A stretch of 64,000 nt of DNA, taken from the NCBI GenBank assembly GCA_001724175.1, contig MEDT01000039.1, forward strand, positions 1 to 64,000, written 5' to 3'. The DNA comes from Cytophagaceae bacterium SCN 52-12. GTDB taxonomy: Bacteria; Bacteroidota; Bacteroidia; Cytophagales; Spirosomataceae. The notes under the pieces were generated by a model. It made no database searches. It worked only from the letters and a program-made list of their open reading frames with translations, and had not been told where the DNA came from. Of this stretch, positions 1-8,780 are shown piece after piece (position 1 is the stretch's first letter; every line of letters begins with the position of its first letter). The position numbers and the translations under genes are program-made.

Positions 1-522
1 GTAAAAATAGATGCGGCCCGTACGCAACAAACGCTCGCAGCCATAGAAGATATCTGGAAGGAGATAGAACCTGAATTTCCTGTACGTTATGCTTTTTTAA
101 ATGAAAACTTTCAAAAGCTGTACGCCGAATACCTGAGAGTGCAGCAGGTGGTGACTTATTTTACCGTAGTAGCAGTTCTGATCGCGGTAATCGGGTTATT
201 TGCCATGAGCGTTTTCCTAGTAAGGGAAAAAACAAAGGAACTGGGTATCCGCAAGGTGCTGGGTGCCGGTGCGAAGGATATCTTTAAAGTCACGTCGCTG
301 AAATTTCTGCTGCAGGTAATGGCAGCAATGGCAATAGCAGCGCCGCTGGGGTGGATCGCGGCAGAAAAGTGGCTTCAGAATTTCGCTTATCGCTTCGATC
401 TGAACGCCTCTGTTTTTTTGACGGCAGCTGCCATACTGTTGGTTGTAGCCATTGCAACGGTCAGTTTCCAGGCCATAAAAGCGATGTTCGCTAACCCGGT
501 GAAAGCATTGCGGACGGAGTAG
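1..522 (+). CDS. ABC transporter permease, FtsX/MacB type (C-terminal part)
   Basis: The reading frame is open from the first base, so this is the 3' end of a longer gene; a GTG at 139 is internal. It encodes the last periplasmic stretch (ending FLNENFQKLYAEY) and the C-terminal FtsX domain. Three hydrophobic segments are visible, and a cytoplasmic loop carries the KELGIRKVLGAGAKDI signature that contacts the ATPase in MacB-type transporters. The family C-terminus ANPVKALRTE is intact. Full-length relatives in this window have about 800 residues, so roughly 630 are missing off the left edge. It is followed by a hairpin and then by the regulatory region of the next permease operon. The substrate is unknown. 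Confidence 0.93.
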   Translation, partial: VKIDAARTQQTLAAIEDIWKEIEPEFPVRYAFLNENFQKLYAEYLRVQQVVTYFTVVAVLIAVIGLFAMSVFLVREKTKELGIRKVLGAGAKDIFKVTSLKFLLQVMAAMAIAAPLGWIAAEKWLQNFAYRFDLNASVFLTAAAILLVVAIATVSFQAIKAMFANPVKALRTE

Positions 523-535
523 ATTGCATGCATCA

Positions 536-555
536 GGGCAAGTATAATTTTGCCC
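536..555 (+). terminator. Hairpin after the first permease
   Basis: The arms GGGCAA and TTGCCC flank an 8-nt AT-rich loop 14 bp after the stop codon. There is no clear U-run. It may end the transcript before the regulatory region of the next operon. Confidence 0.4.
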
Positions 556-573
556 GGGACGGTTGTTCATAAG

Positions 574-590
574 CGGACAGCCACTGTCCG
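574..590. promoter_or_regulatory. Inverted repeat, putative enhancer (site A)
   Basis: The arms CGGACAG and CTGTCCG form a perfect 7-bp inverted repeat around 3 nt. Related repeats of type CGGACA-N5/6-TGTYCG lie at 16777, 20887 and 28991, each 100-160 bp before a permease or ABC ATPase gene. The centre is 72 bp upstream of the TGG of the promoter-like element at 654. The sequence and spacing are observed; a bacterial enhancer-binding protein as its ligand is inferred. Confidence 0.6.
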
Positions 591-628
591 GTATCGTACA
601 GGTTTACGGCGGCAGATGGTTTAAAAAT

Positions 629-668
629 ATTGATAATCAATATATTACATGCCTGGTATGCATCATGT
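629..668 (+). promoter_or_regulatory. Promoter region of the permease operon, sigma-54-like (site A)
   Basis: ATTGATAATCAA at 629-640 is followed after exactly 13 nt by TGGTATGC at 654-661, and the same two blocks with the same spacing recur at 29049-29081. TGGTATG-CATC-ATGT (654-668) keeps the -24 GG and its distance to a -12-like TG, as in sigma-54 promoters (TGGCACG-N4-TTGC), but the canonical GC at -12 reads GT. AATCAATATATTA also fits the IHF consensus WATCAA-N4-TTR. The start codon is 29 nt downstream. The sigma-54 assignment is an inference. Confidence 0.5.
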
Positions 669-696
669 GGTCGATTCTGAAAATAACTGAACTGGT

Positions 697-3108
697 ATGC
701 TATCTTATTATCTGAAAACAGCCTGGCGGAATCTGAGGAGAAACAAGCTGTTTTCTCTTATCAATATCGCGGGCCTGTCTATAGGAATAGCTACCTCTTT
801 CATGATCATCCTCTATGTAAGGGATGAGTTAAGCTACGACCGTTTCAATAAAAATGCCGGCGACATAGCCAGGGTAGTCTTCAGGGCTAATATCAATGGC
901 GGTAAAATCAATGAAAGCATTGTAATGGCTCCCGTGGCAGAAGTCATGAAACAGGATTTCCCGGAAGTCAGGGATGCCGCCAGGATGGTCGCTTACGGAA
1001 CACCCGGAGTCAGCTATGAAGAAAAGCATTTCAAAAACGACCGGGTCGCGTTTGCAGACCCTAACTTCTTCGATATTTTCACCCTTCCTGCGATGGAAGG
1101 GAATCCGCGAACGGCGTTGTCGCACCCAAACACCGTTGTACTGACCAAAACCGTTGCCGAAAAATATTTCGGAAAGGAAAGCGCGCTGGGTAAAGCCATC
1201 TCGATAAATGGCAGCCCGGAATTTTATACCGTAACGGCAGTAATCAACGACATTCCGGTCAATTCGCATTTCCATTTCGATGTGTTCTGCTCTATGAAGG
1301 GCCGCAGGGAGGCTTCGTCCGACTCGTGGATGGAGGGTAATTTTTATACCTACCTGCTGCTGGAGCCCGGGACCGACCGGGAGAAGCTGGAGGCCCGGTT
1401 CCCGGATATGGTCGCAAAGTACATGGGGCCCCAGATCCGGAAGCAGATGGGGCTCGGTCTCGATCAGTTCAGGACCCAAGGAAACGAGTTTGGCTTTGCG
1501 CTGCAGGATCTCACGGACATTCATCTCCATTCCGATACGACCAATGAGCTTGAGCCGGGCGGAAACGCGGCGTATGTGTATATCTTCGCGGGAATTGCAG
1601 CGTTTATGCTGATAGTGGCGTGCATCAATTTTATCAATTTGTCTACCGCCGGCGCTTCGAAGAGAGCAAAAGAAGTAGGGGTCCGGAAAGTAGTGGGATC
1701 GGGGAGATATGAGCTCATCAGGCAATTCCTGACCGAAACGCTCCTGATCTCCCTTTTTGCATTAACGGTCGCCTACGGCCTGCTTCGCCTGGCGCTGCCC
1801 GCGTTCGGCAGTATCTCCGGGAAGCAATTGTCTGTCGGCGCCGGGCCGGTGCTGATTTTCCTGTCCTTAGGATTGACGGCAGGCGTGCTGGCAGGTATTT
1901 ATCCGGCATTCTACCTGTCTTCTTTCAAACCGGTTTCTGTGCTGAAGGGACGCGCGGCCGCCCATAACCGCCGGTTGGGGCTGAGGAGCGGACTGGTGGT
2001 TTTCCAGTTCTTTATCTCGGTGTCGCTGATCGTCGGTACGGTGGTTGTCTACCAGCAAATGAAGTACATACAGCAAAAAGATACCGGGTATGACAGAGAG
2101 CAGCTTTTGGTGATCCCGAACTCCTACGCGCTCGGCGCCCGCGAGAAAGCCTTCAGGCAGGCCATGCTGCAGGACCCGCGGGTAGAACGGGCTACCATGT
2201 CGTGGTTCCGGCCTGCCGGGCCCAGCAACTATAACAATGCGCTAGCCTACCCCTGGGGGAATGATAACCTGATCGTAAATGGCGTGGATTATCATGTGGA
2301 TGAAGAATACATCCCGACAATGGGGATGAAAATACTGCACGGAAGAAATTTTTCCTCCCGTTTTCCTACAGATTCTGCAACGATTATTTTGAATGAGACG
2401 GCCGCCCTGGCCCTGGGCTGGAATGCGGAAAAAGCGGTAGGGGAAACAGTAGTGATACAAAACAGCCCGAGAGGATCGCATGCGCCTTTTCGCGTAATCG
2501 GCGTGGTTAAAAACTTCAATTTTAAATCCCTGCATGAAGCCATCAGTCCCCTTTATATGACCCTTTATCCGGAAGGCGGGCTGATTTTCAAGCTCAATAC
2601 GCCCGATGTGCAGGGAGTGCTTGAGGCTATGCAGCAGCTATGGGACAGCTATCATCCCGAAGAGCCGTTTACGTACGCATTTATGGATGACCTGTACTTC
2701 AGGTCCTATGCTTCGGAACAAAAAACGGCAACTGTCCTGAACATTTTTGCCGCGCTGACCATTTTCGTAGCGTGCCTCGGGCTGTTTGGACTTGTGACCT
2801 ATACTTCGGAGCAGCGTACCCGGGAGATCGGCATACGGAAGGTGCTCGGAGCCGGTACCGGACAAGTGACGGCCCTTCTTTCGGGCGACTTGCTGAAGCT
2901 GGTCCTGGCCGGGTCGCTGATCGCTTTTCCTGTCGCCTGGTGGGGCATCAGCCGGTGGCTGGAAAGTTTTGCCTACCATATAGAGCTCAGGTGGTGGATG
3001 TTTGCCCTGTCGGGGCTGACCGCCATGCTGATCGCGGTCTTTACGGTAAGCTGGAAGGCTGTGCGGGCTGCCGCGGCGAACCCGGTTGAATCGCTGCGCA
3101 ATGAATGA
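697..3108 (+). CDS. ABC transporter permease, FtsX/MacB type
   Basis: This 803-residue inner-membrane permease has the duplicated layout of the Bacteroidota MacB-like family. The N-terminal AWRNLRRNK motif and TM1 (about 20-43) lead into DELSYD and a MacB_PCD-type periplasmic domain. Three TM segments follow (about 285-415), with the ATPase-contact loop KEVGVRKVVGSGR. A second TM (about 430-455), a second periplasmic domain and three last TM segments come next, with REIGIRKVLGAGT in the loop and ANPVESLRNE at the end. MacB relatives use ATP hydrolysis outside the membrane phase to drive export or mechanical work in the periplasm. No ATPase is encoded in this operon; the nearest one is at 29133. 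It heads a run of three similar genes with gaps of 35 and 4 nt. The cargo is unknown. Confidence 0.93.
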   Translation: MLSYYLKTAWRNLRRNKLFSLINIAGLSIGIATSFMIILYVRDELSYDRFNKNAGDIARVVFRANINGGKINESIVMAPVAEVMKQDFPEVRDAARMVAYGTPGVSYEEKHFKNDRVAFADPNFFDIFTLPAMEGNPRTALSHPNTVVLTKTVAEKYFGKESALGKAISINGSPEFYTVTAVINDIPVNSHFHFDVFCSMKGRREASSDSWMEGNFYTYLLLEPGTDREKLEARFPDMVAKYMGPQIRKQMGLGLDQFRTQGNEFGFALQDLTDIHLHSDTTNELEPGGNAAYVYIFAGIAAFMLIVACINFINLSTAGASKRAKEVGVRKVVGSGRYELIRQFLTETLLISLFALTVAYGLLRLALPAFGSISGKQLSVGAGPVLIFLSLGLTAGVLAGIYPAFYLSSFKPVSVLKGRAAAHNRRLGLRSGLVVFQFFISVSLIVGTVVVYQQMKYIQQKDTGYDREQLLVIPNSYALGAREKAFRQAMLQDPRVERATMSWFRPAGPSNYNNALAYPWGNDNLIVNGVDYHVDEEYIPTMGMKILHGRNFSSRFPTDSATIILNETAALALGWNAEKAVGETVVIQNSPRGSHAPFRVIGVVKNFNFKSLHEAISPLYMTLYPEGGLIFKLNTPDVQGVLEAMQQLWDSYHPEEPFTYAFMDDLYFRSYASEQKTATVLNIFAALTIFVACLGLFGLVTYTSEQRTREIGIRKVLGAGTGQVTALLSGDLLKLVLAGSLIAFPVAWWGISRWLESFAYHIELRWWMFALSGLTAMLIAVFTVSWKAVRAAAANPVESLRNE

Positions 3109-3143
3109 ATCGGTTCAATACTTAACCTGATCCTTTTCCAGAG

Positions 3144-5537
3144 ATGGTCACGTCCTATATCAAAACGGCCTGGCGGCATATGCTCCGCAACAAAACATCC
3201 GCTGCTATTAATCTGGTCGGACTGACGGTCGGCATGACCGCCAGCCTTTTCATTTTCATGTGGGTGAAGAATGAGTTGTCGTATGACAGCTTCCATCCCG
3301 ATGCAGGCAATATCTATCGTATCAAGAGCTATATAGCAACAGGTAACGGCAGCACGTGGGTATGGGAAGCGTCGCCGTACATGCTGGGGGAGGCCATCAG
3401 GGAAGAGCTGCCGGAAGTAGAAGTGGTGACCCGCATCAGCACGCTGAATCCTGCGATCCGGGTCAACGGAGAATTCTTCCAGGAAAAAAACGTAGCGTGT
3501 GTGGACGAGCATTGGTTTGATATGTTTCATTACGATTTTGTCCGTGGAAGTGCGGCGGCGTTCAACAGCGGGATTTACCATGTAGCTGTTACCGAGTCGG
3601 GCGCCAGGAAGTATTTCGGGATCAGCGATCCTATCGGCAAAACCATGAGAATCGATACTGCCGATTTTGTGGTGCAGGCCGTGCTGAAAGACTATCCTGC
3701 CAATTCCAGCTTTCGCCATGATCTGTTGCTGCCGCTGGCAGCCAGGAGGGCGAATCCGAAAATAGCGATGACGGATAGTAAATGGGGAAGCTTCAACTTC
3801 CGTACGTTTATAAAGATAGCTCCTTCAGCGCTTTTAATTAGCGTATCAAAAGGGATAGGGCAAATTATGGACGTACATAGGGAAAATAATAATGCTACTG
3901 TCGGCCTCATATCTCTCAGGGAAATGCATTTTGAAGACGACCTGCAGACTGCCAGTATTCAGCTTGGCAACCGGGAAACGGTAAAAATTTTCACAGCTCT
4001 GGGAGTCCTTATACTCGTCATAGCATGCATCAATTATGTAAACCTTACTACGGCCCGGGCGCTGCACAGGAGCAAAGAAGTGAGTGTTAAAAAGATAGTC
4101 GGCGCCGGCAGGACCTCCCTGTTCCTTCAATTTGTGCTGGAATCCATCCTGTTCGTTGGCATGACTATCCTGGTAACCATCCTGCTGGCCAACGGACTGA
4201 TGCCTGTCTTTAACAGCCTGACGGAAAACCGCTTCGAGCTGCCGCTCTGGTCGGCAGGCCTGTGGGGCCTGATCGGAATTACGGTAGCGATCATCGTGCT
4301 GCTGATCAGTATCTATCCGGCGTTCTTACTGTCGTCTTTCCGGCCGCTGTCCGCATTCCGCGGCTCTAATGCCCTGCAAATCAAAGGCAATTTTCTTCGC
4401 CAGGCTTTGGTAGTAGTGCAATTTACCGCTTCGGTCGTGCTGATTATAGGTACAATCGTGATCTACAACCAGATGAGCTTCATCAATAGTGAAAACGAAA
4501 GCTACGACAAGTCCCAAGTACTGTCGTTTATCGTTCCTTTCCAGGCTATGTCGCATTACGACACGGACGGGCGAAAGGCCAGGTTAAAAGAGCTGAAACA
4601 TGAGTTTCTTACCGGGCCAGGCATTTCGAAGGTGTCTTATCTGAACGGATCGGTCGTGAATATGCAAAGTTATTCTTCCGGTGCTGCAGATTGGGATGGC
4701 CGCGAGCAGGATTTCAATCCAAACATCACTTTTTTTGAGGTGACGGACGGTTTCAATGAAATCCTCAACCTGGAATTGACCGCCGGCCGGTGGTTCTTGC
4801 CCGGTAGCAAGGCCGACAATAATAATGTCATTCTCAATGAAACAGCCGTCAAAACATTAGGAATACGCGAGCCTGTCATCGGGCAGCGCTTTGAAGGGCG
4901 GGGCGATAGCGGTGTGATCATCGGGATAGTGAAAGATTTTTACTACAAAAGCCTGCGTGAAAAGATTGACCCCGCCGTAATCAAGACTTACCGGAGCGGC
5001 GCGTCGCATTTCCTGGTACAGACCATGCCGGGAAAAAATATCGAAGCCCAGCAAGCTGCCGAACGTGTCTGGAAAAGCAATTTCCCGGGTATTCCGTTTA
5101 GCTATACATTCCTTAACGATGATTTCGACCGGTTGTATAAGGAAGAAAGACGGTCTACAACGCTCATCCTGCTTTTTGCCGTACTGGCATCGGTTGTATC
5201 TGTTCTTGGTTTGTATGGACTGGCAACATTCCGGGCAGAAAGCCGGACAAAGGAAATAGGTATCCGAAAAGTACTGGGGGCAAGTGTGTCGAATATTGTG
5301 AGGCTGCTTTCCAGGGATTTTGTGAAGCTTGTGCTGATCTCCGTTATTATCGCCTCCCCCATTGCCTGGTGGGCGATGAACAACTGGCTGGACGACTTCG
5401 CCTACCGCATCGACATCCAATGGTGGATGTTTGCGGCCGCAGGGCTGGCAGCGGTAGCGATCGCGCTGTTTACAATTAGTTTTCAGGCAATTCGCGCGGC
5501 AACGGCGAACCCGGTCGAATCATTAAGAACGGAATAA
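3144..5537 (+). CDS. ABC transporter permease, FtsX/MacB type
   Basis: This 797-residue paralogue of the preceding gene starts 35 nt after its stop with no recognisable promoter, so it is probably co-transcribed. It has the same order: an AWRHMLRNK start motif, TM1, KNELSYD, a periplasmic domain, three TMs with the loop SKEVSVKKIVGAGR, a second TM near 430-450, a second periplasmic domain, and three terminal TMs with KEIGIRKVLGAS and ANPVESLRTE. The two halves are diverged from those of the neighbours, which suggests old duplication rather than recent copying. It should work as a homo- or heterodimer with a separate MacB/LolD-type ATPase; this is inferred from the family. Confidence 0.92.
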   Translation: MVTSYIKTAWRHMLRNKTSAAINLVGLTVGMTASLFIFMWVKNELSYDSFHPDAGNIYRIKSYIATGNGSTWVWEASPYMLGEAIREELPEVEVVTRISTLNPAIRVNGEFFQEKNVACVDEHWFDMFHYDFVRGSAAAFNSGIYHVAVTESGARKYFGISDPIGKTMRIDTADFVVQAVLKDYPANSSFRHDLLLPLAARRANPKIAMTDSKWGSFNFRTFIKIAPSALLISVSKGIGQIMDVHRENNNATVGLISLREMHFEDDLQTASIQLGNRETVKIFTALGVLILVIACINYVNLTTARALHRSKEVSVKKIVGAGRTSLFLQFVLESILFVGMTILVTILLANGLMPVFNSLTENRFELPLWSAGLWGLIGITVAIIVLLISIYPAFLLSSFRPLSAFRGSNALQIKGNFLRQALVVVQFTASVVLIIGTIVIYNQMSFINSENESYDKSQVLSFIVPFQAMSHYDTDGRKARLKELKHEFLTGPGISKVSYLNGSVVNMQSYSSGAADWDGREQDFNPNITFFEVTDGFNEILNLELTAGRWFLPGSKADNNNVILNETAVKTLGIREPVIGQRFEGRGDSGVIIGIVKDFYYKSLREKIDPAVIKTYRSGASHFLVQTMPGKNIEAQQAAERVWKSNFPGIPFSYTFLNDDFDRLYKEERRSTTLILLFAVLASVVSVLGLYGLATFRAESRTKEIGIRKVLGASVSNIVRLLSRDFVKLVLISVIIASPIAWWAMNNWLDDFAYRIDIQWWMFAAAGLAAVAIALFTISFQAIRAATANPVESLRTE

Positions 5538-5541
5538 CAGT

Positions 5542-7941
5542 ATGATAACGTCTCATTTCACAATTGCCTGGAGGAATATCCTCCGCAACAAGACTTACTC
5601 TTTTATCAACCTGCTGGGGCTTGCGGTAGGGATCTGCTGCTTTCTGCTGCTGTTCCTGTTTGTCGGGGATGAGCTGAGCTACGATCGTTACCATAAGAAC
5701 GCCGACCGGATTTACCGGCTGAACCGTACTTTCCTGTCTGCCGACGGGACGCCGTCTTTGCGGCTGGGTACGGTAGCGCCGCCCTTTGGACCGCTGATCA
5801 GTGAGGAATTCCCGCAAGTAAAGGAAGCTGTCCGCCTGTTCGGTACCAGCGCACTTGTCAGGAGGGGAGAAATGATATTCCTGGAAGAAAATATATTTGC
5901 CGCCGAGGAAAACCTTTTTAAAGTATTCGATTTCAACATAAAGGGCGGCCGTCCCGACCAGGTGCTGGCCGAGCCTTTCTCGGTCGTATTATCCCGGCCG
6001 ATGGCGGAAAAGTACTTTGGACGGGAAGACCCGGTCGGACAGCTTTTGCGTATCGACAACCAGGTCGATTACAAAGTGACCGGTGTTTTCGAGCCGCTTC
6101 CGGCGCAATCTTCGTTTCACCCGCAATTCATCGCGTCATTTTCTACCCTTCGCGACGACAGGATGTACGGGGCCGACCGGCTTCGTACCGACTGGGGGAA
6201 CAATTCGTTTTTCCTGTTTCTTCTGCTTGAGCCCGGGGCCGATCCGGTAGCGATCGAAAAGGCCTTCCCGGCGTTCCAGGACAAGCATATCGGCCCCAAT
6301 ACTTCGCCCTGGTCGGTGCTGAGCCTTACGCCGCTCACCGGCATTCACCTGCATTCTCACCTGGATAGCGAGATGGAGGCCAATTCAGATATCCGCTATG
6401 TGTACTATTTTTCGGCAATTGCCCTTTTTATCTTGCTGATAGCATGTATCAACTACATGAATCTCACTACGGCGCGCGCTTCGAGGCGTGCCCGTGAAAT
6501 AGGGCTCAAGAAAGTAATGGGGGTAAGCAGGGCCAGGCTGGTGAGGCAGTTTATCACCGAGTCGTTTTTGTTTACAGTGATTGCCCTGCTGCTGGGACTG
6601 CTGCTGGCATGGCTGCTGTTACCCCATCTTAACCGGTTCGCGGGTAAATCACTTGCATTATCTGCATTGCTGTCGCCCGTCAACCTGCTATGGCTGATGG
6701 CGTTCCTGCTGTTTGTCACGCTGCTTTCAGGAAGCTATCCTGCTTTCTACCTTACGTCTTTCCAGCCGGTCAGCATGCTCAAAGGACGTCTTTCGACGGG
6801 GTTGAAGAGCGGCCGGGTCAGGCAGGTCCTGGTAGTCGTGCAGTTTTCTATCGCCGTGCTGCTGATAGGGTGCACAATGGTCGTCTACCGGCAGCTGCAG
6901 TACATGCAGAACATCGACCTGGGCTACAGCAAAGACCAGGTGGTTGTATTCAGGGGCGGTCAGACGGATAGCCGGTTTGAGGCTATCCGGAATGACCTGC
7001 TGAACGACAGCCATGTGCTGGAGGTCGGGAGGTCGTCAAGGATCCCCACCGGGAAGCTGCTCGACTCGTGGGATGCCAAGGTGAAAAGAGGGGATTCCCT
7101 GGTCCCCACTTCGGTTACGCTAAAGATGCTGACCGTCGACGAGCGCTTTATCCCGGCCTACCGGATCGGCATGGCTGCCGGACGAAATTTTTCCAACGAA
7201 TTTGCGACCGATTCAGCCAGCGGGTTTATCATCAATGAAACCGCAGCCGACATGCTGGGGTGGAAAAACCCTGCGGAAGCGCCAGGGCATGGTTTTGTAT
7301 ATGGCGACATCAGCGGGACCATCATAGGGGTGTCGAAAGATTACCATTTCGAGTCGCTGCACCAGCGCATTCCGCCCGTGGTGATGCTGATGGGCGGCGG
7401 CGCAATGCGGTGGGTGTCGGTGCGGATAAAGGGCGACTGGGTTCCCGCCACGCTTGAATACATCCAGCGGGTATGGGACAGGCATTTCCCTGACCAGCCT
7501 TTTGCATACGACTTCCTCGACAGCCGGTATGCTGCGCTCTATACGCTGGAGCAGACGCAGCAGGCGCTTATGGGCGGCTTTTCGCTGATCGCGATCCTGA
7601 TTTCCTGTCTCGGGCTGCTCGGGCTTTCGATGTATATGACGGCGCTGCGGGTAAAGGAAATCGGTATCCGCAAGGTATTGGGTGCATCCTCAGCGCATAT
7701 CATCGGGCTTTTATCAACGAGCTATCTGCGGTTGGTGCTGATCGCGATCGTGATTGCCGTGCCCGTGACCTGGATGGTGATGACAAGATGGCTCCAGGAC
7801 TTTGCCTACCGCACCGAGATCCGGTGGTACCTGTTTGCATTTGCCGGTTTGCTGGCTGTCGTGATCGCCTTTGCTACCGTAAGCTGGCAGGCTGTAAAGG
7901 CGGCGGTGGCTAACCCCGTGGAAAGTTTGAGGAATGAATGA
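5542..7941 (+). CDS. ABC transporter permease, FtsX/MacB type
   Basis: This is the third permease of the operon (799 residues). It begins 4 nt after the previous stop, which implies translational coupling. It has an AWRNILRNK motif, TM1 around 20-42, GDELSYD, a first MacB_PCD-like domain, the triple TM block with REIGLKKVMGVSR, a second TM near 430, a second periplasmic domain, and a terminal TM block with KEIGIRKVLGAS and ANPVESLRNE. No terminator is obvious downstream; 140 nt with an A-rich tract separate it from the sigma factor gene. Three tandem permeases with no ATPase or membrane-fusion protein is unusual for MacABC systems but common in this lineage. Confidence 0.92.
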   Translation: MITSHFTIAWRNILRNKTYSFINLLGLAVGICCFLLLFLFVGDELSYDRYHKNADRIYRLNRTFLSADGTPSLRLGTVAPPFGPLISEEFPQVKEAVRLFGTSALVRRGEMIFLEENIFAAEENLFKVFDFNIKGGRPDQVLAEPFSVVLSRPMAEKYFGREDPVGQLLRIDNQVDYKVTGVFEPLPAQSSFHPQFIASFSTLRDDRMYGADRLRTDWGNNSFFLFLLLEPGADPVAIEKAFPAFQDKHIGPNTSPWSVLSLTPLTGIHLHSHLDSEMEANSDIRYVYYFSAIALFILLIACINYMNLTTARASRRAREIGLKKVMGVSRARLVRQFITESFLFTVIALLLGLLLAWLLLPHLNRFAGKSLALSALLSPVNLLWLMAFLLFVTLLSGSYPAFYLTSFQPVSMLKGRLSTGLKSGRVRQVLVVVQFSIAVLLIGCTMVVYRQLQYMQNIDLGYSKDQVVVFRGGQTDSRFEAIRNDLLNDSHVLEVGRSSRIPTGKLLDSWDAKVKRGDSLVPTSVTLKMLTVDERFIPAYRIGMAAGRNFSNEFATDSASGFIINETAADMLGWKNPAEAPGHGFVYGDISGTIIGVSKDYHFESLHQRIPPVVMLMGGGAMRWVSVRIKGDWVPATLEYIQRVWDRHFPDQPFAYDFLDSRYAALYTLEQTQQALMGGFSLIAILISCLGLLGLSMYMTALRVKEIGIRKVLGASSAHIIGLLSTSYLRLVLIAIVIAVPVTWMVMTRWLQDFAYRTEIRWYLFAFAGLLAVVIAFATVSWQAVKAAVANPVESLRNE

Positions 7942-8082
7942 TAACCACGGAGAGACGCGATGCACCGTGTTTCTGCGAATCAGGGAAAAAAACAAAAAAA
8001 AATTTTTAATGAACAAAAAAAACAGAACTTGCAATAGAATTCCCCGATCCGGATAGCATTTCAGCGGAAACCAGGAATCTGT

Positions 8083-8709
8083 ATGCAGCCAAAACCTTAC
8101 CCTGTTCCTGACCTGTTGCTTTGGCGGCGTCTGCTGGCCGGGGAAGTACCTGCGTTTGAAGAAATCATGCGGGAGCACTACACCGCCCTGTTCCGGTACG
8201 GCACCAAATTTTCACGGGACCGTGCGCTGATCCAGGACGCTATCCAGGATGTTTTCCTGGAGGTTTGGGAAAAAAGGGCGCATATCGATGACCAAATACC
8301 GCCCAAACCGTACCTGATGGCGTCTGTCAGGAGGAGGATCCATCGTTTGACAAATTCTTCGCCACCCGTGCTGAATGCTGACGCACCGGAAAACAATCCC
8401 TTTGACATCGAGTTTTCCGTAGAGGAAAGCTTTATCCGGACCGAAGAGACCCTGAAGCTTGCGCAGCACTTAAGCTCCCTCCTGAACGGATTGCCTCCGC
8501 GTCAGCAGGAAGCCGTCTACCTGAAGTTTTTCCATGAGATGAGCAGGGATGAAATATCGGAAGTGATGCATATTGCTCCGCAATCTGTATCCAACCTGCT
8601 GCAAACAGCCATTAAGTGGCTGAAAGTTAACTGGAGCAAAAATCTTGCCCTCGGGATCCTGGTCTGGATCAAAGCATATCTAATCGGTACGTTTTTGCAG
8701 CGCCTGTAA
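8083..8709 (+). CDS. ECF RNA polymerase sigma factor, FecI type
   Basis: This 208-residue sigma-70 family protein has region 2 at about residues 20-90 (LWRRLLAGEVPAFEEIM, then the DAIQDVFLEVWEKR motif of region 2.2) and region 4 at about 130-185 (LPPRQQEAVYLKFF followed by the helix-turn-helix DEISEVMHIAPQSVSNLLQTA). The hydrophobic C-terminal tail is typical of Bacteroidota FecI-like factors. A FecR gene follows 71 nt downstream and an STN-containing SusC after that, the standard layout of a trans-envelope relay in which substrate binding by SusC releases the sigma factor. Its likely targets are the SusC, SusD and sulfatase genes at 10007-16723. Confidence 0.93.
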   Translation: MQPKPYPVPDLLLWRRLLAGEVPAFEEIMREHYTALFRYGTKFSRDRALIQDAIQDVFLEVWEKRAHIDDQIPPKPYLMASVRRRIHRLTNSSPPVLNADAPENNPFDIEFSVEESFIRTEETLKLAQHLSSLLNGLPPRQQEAVYLKFFHEMSRDEISEVMHIAPQSVSNLLQTAIKWLKVNWSKNLALGILVWIKAYLIGTFLQRL

Positions 8710-8780
8710 AAAAATCAAAAAAAGTACAGTATCCGTTCCTCACTGCTGTCTATACACCTTATGACATCGGATTATCTGCA

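Noticed and set aside
829..1725. Long antisense open frame opposite the first complete permease
   Set aside because: It mirrors a well-supported membrane protein gene, has cysteine/arginine-rich content without domain motifs, and lacks its own start region. Similar antisense frames at 12140-12850, 39672-40547, 41914-42681 and 51378-52619 were rejected for the same reason.
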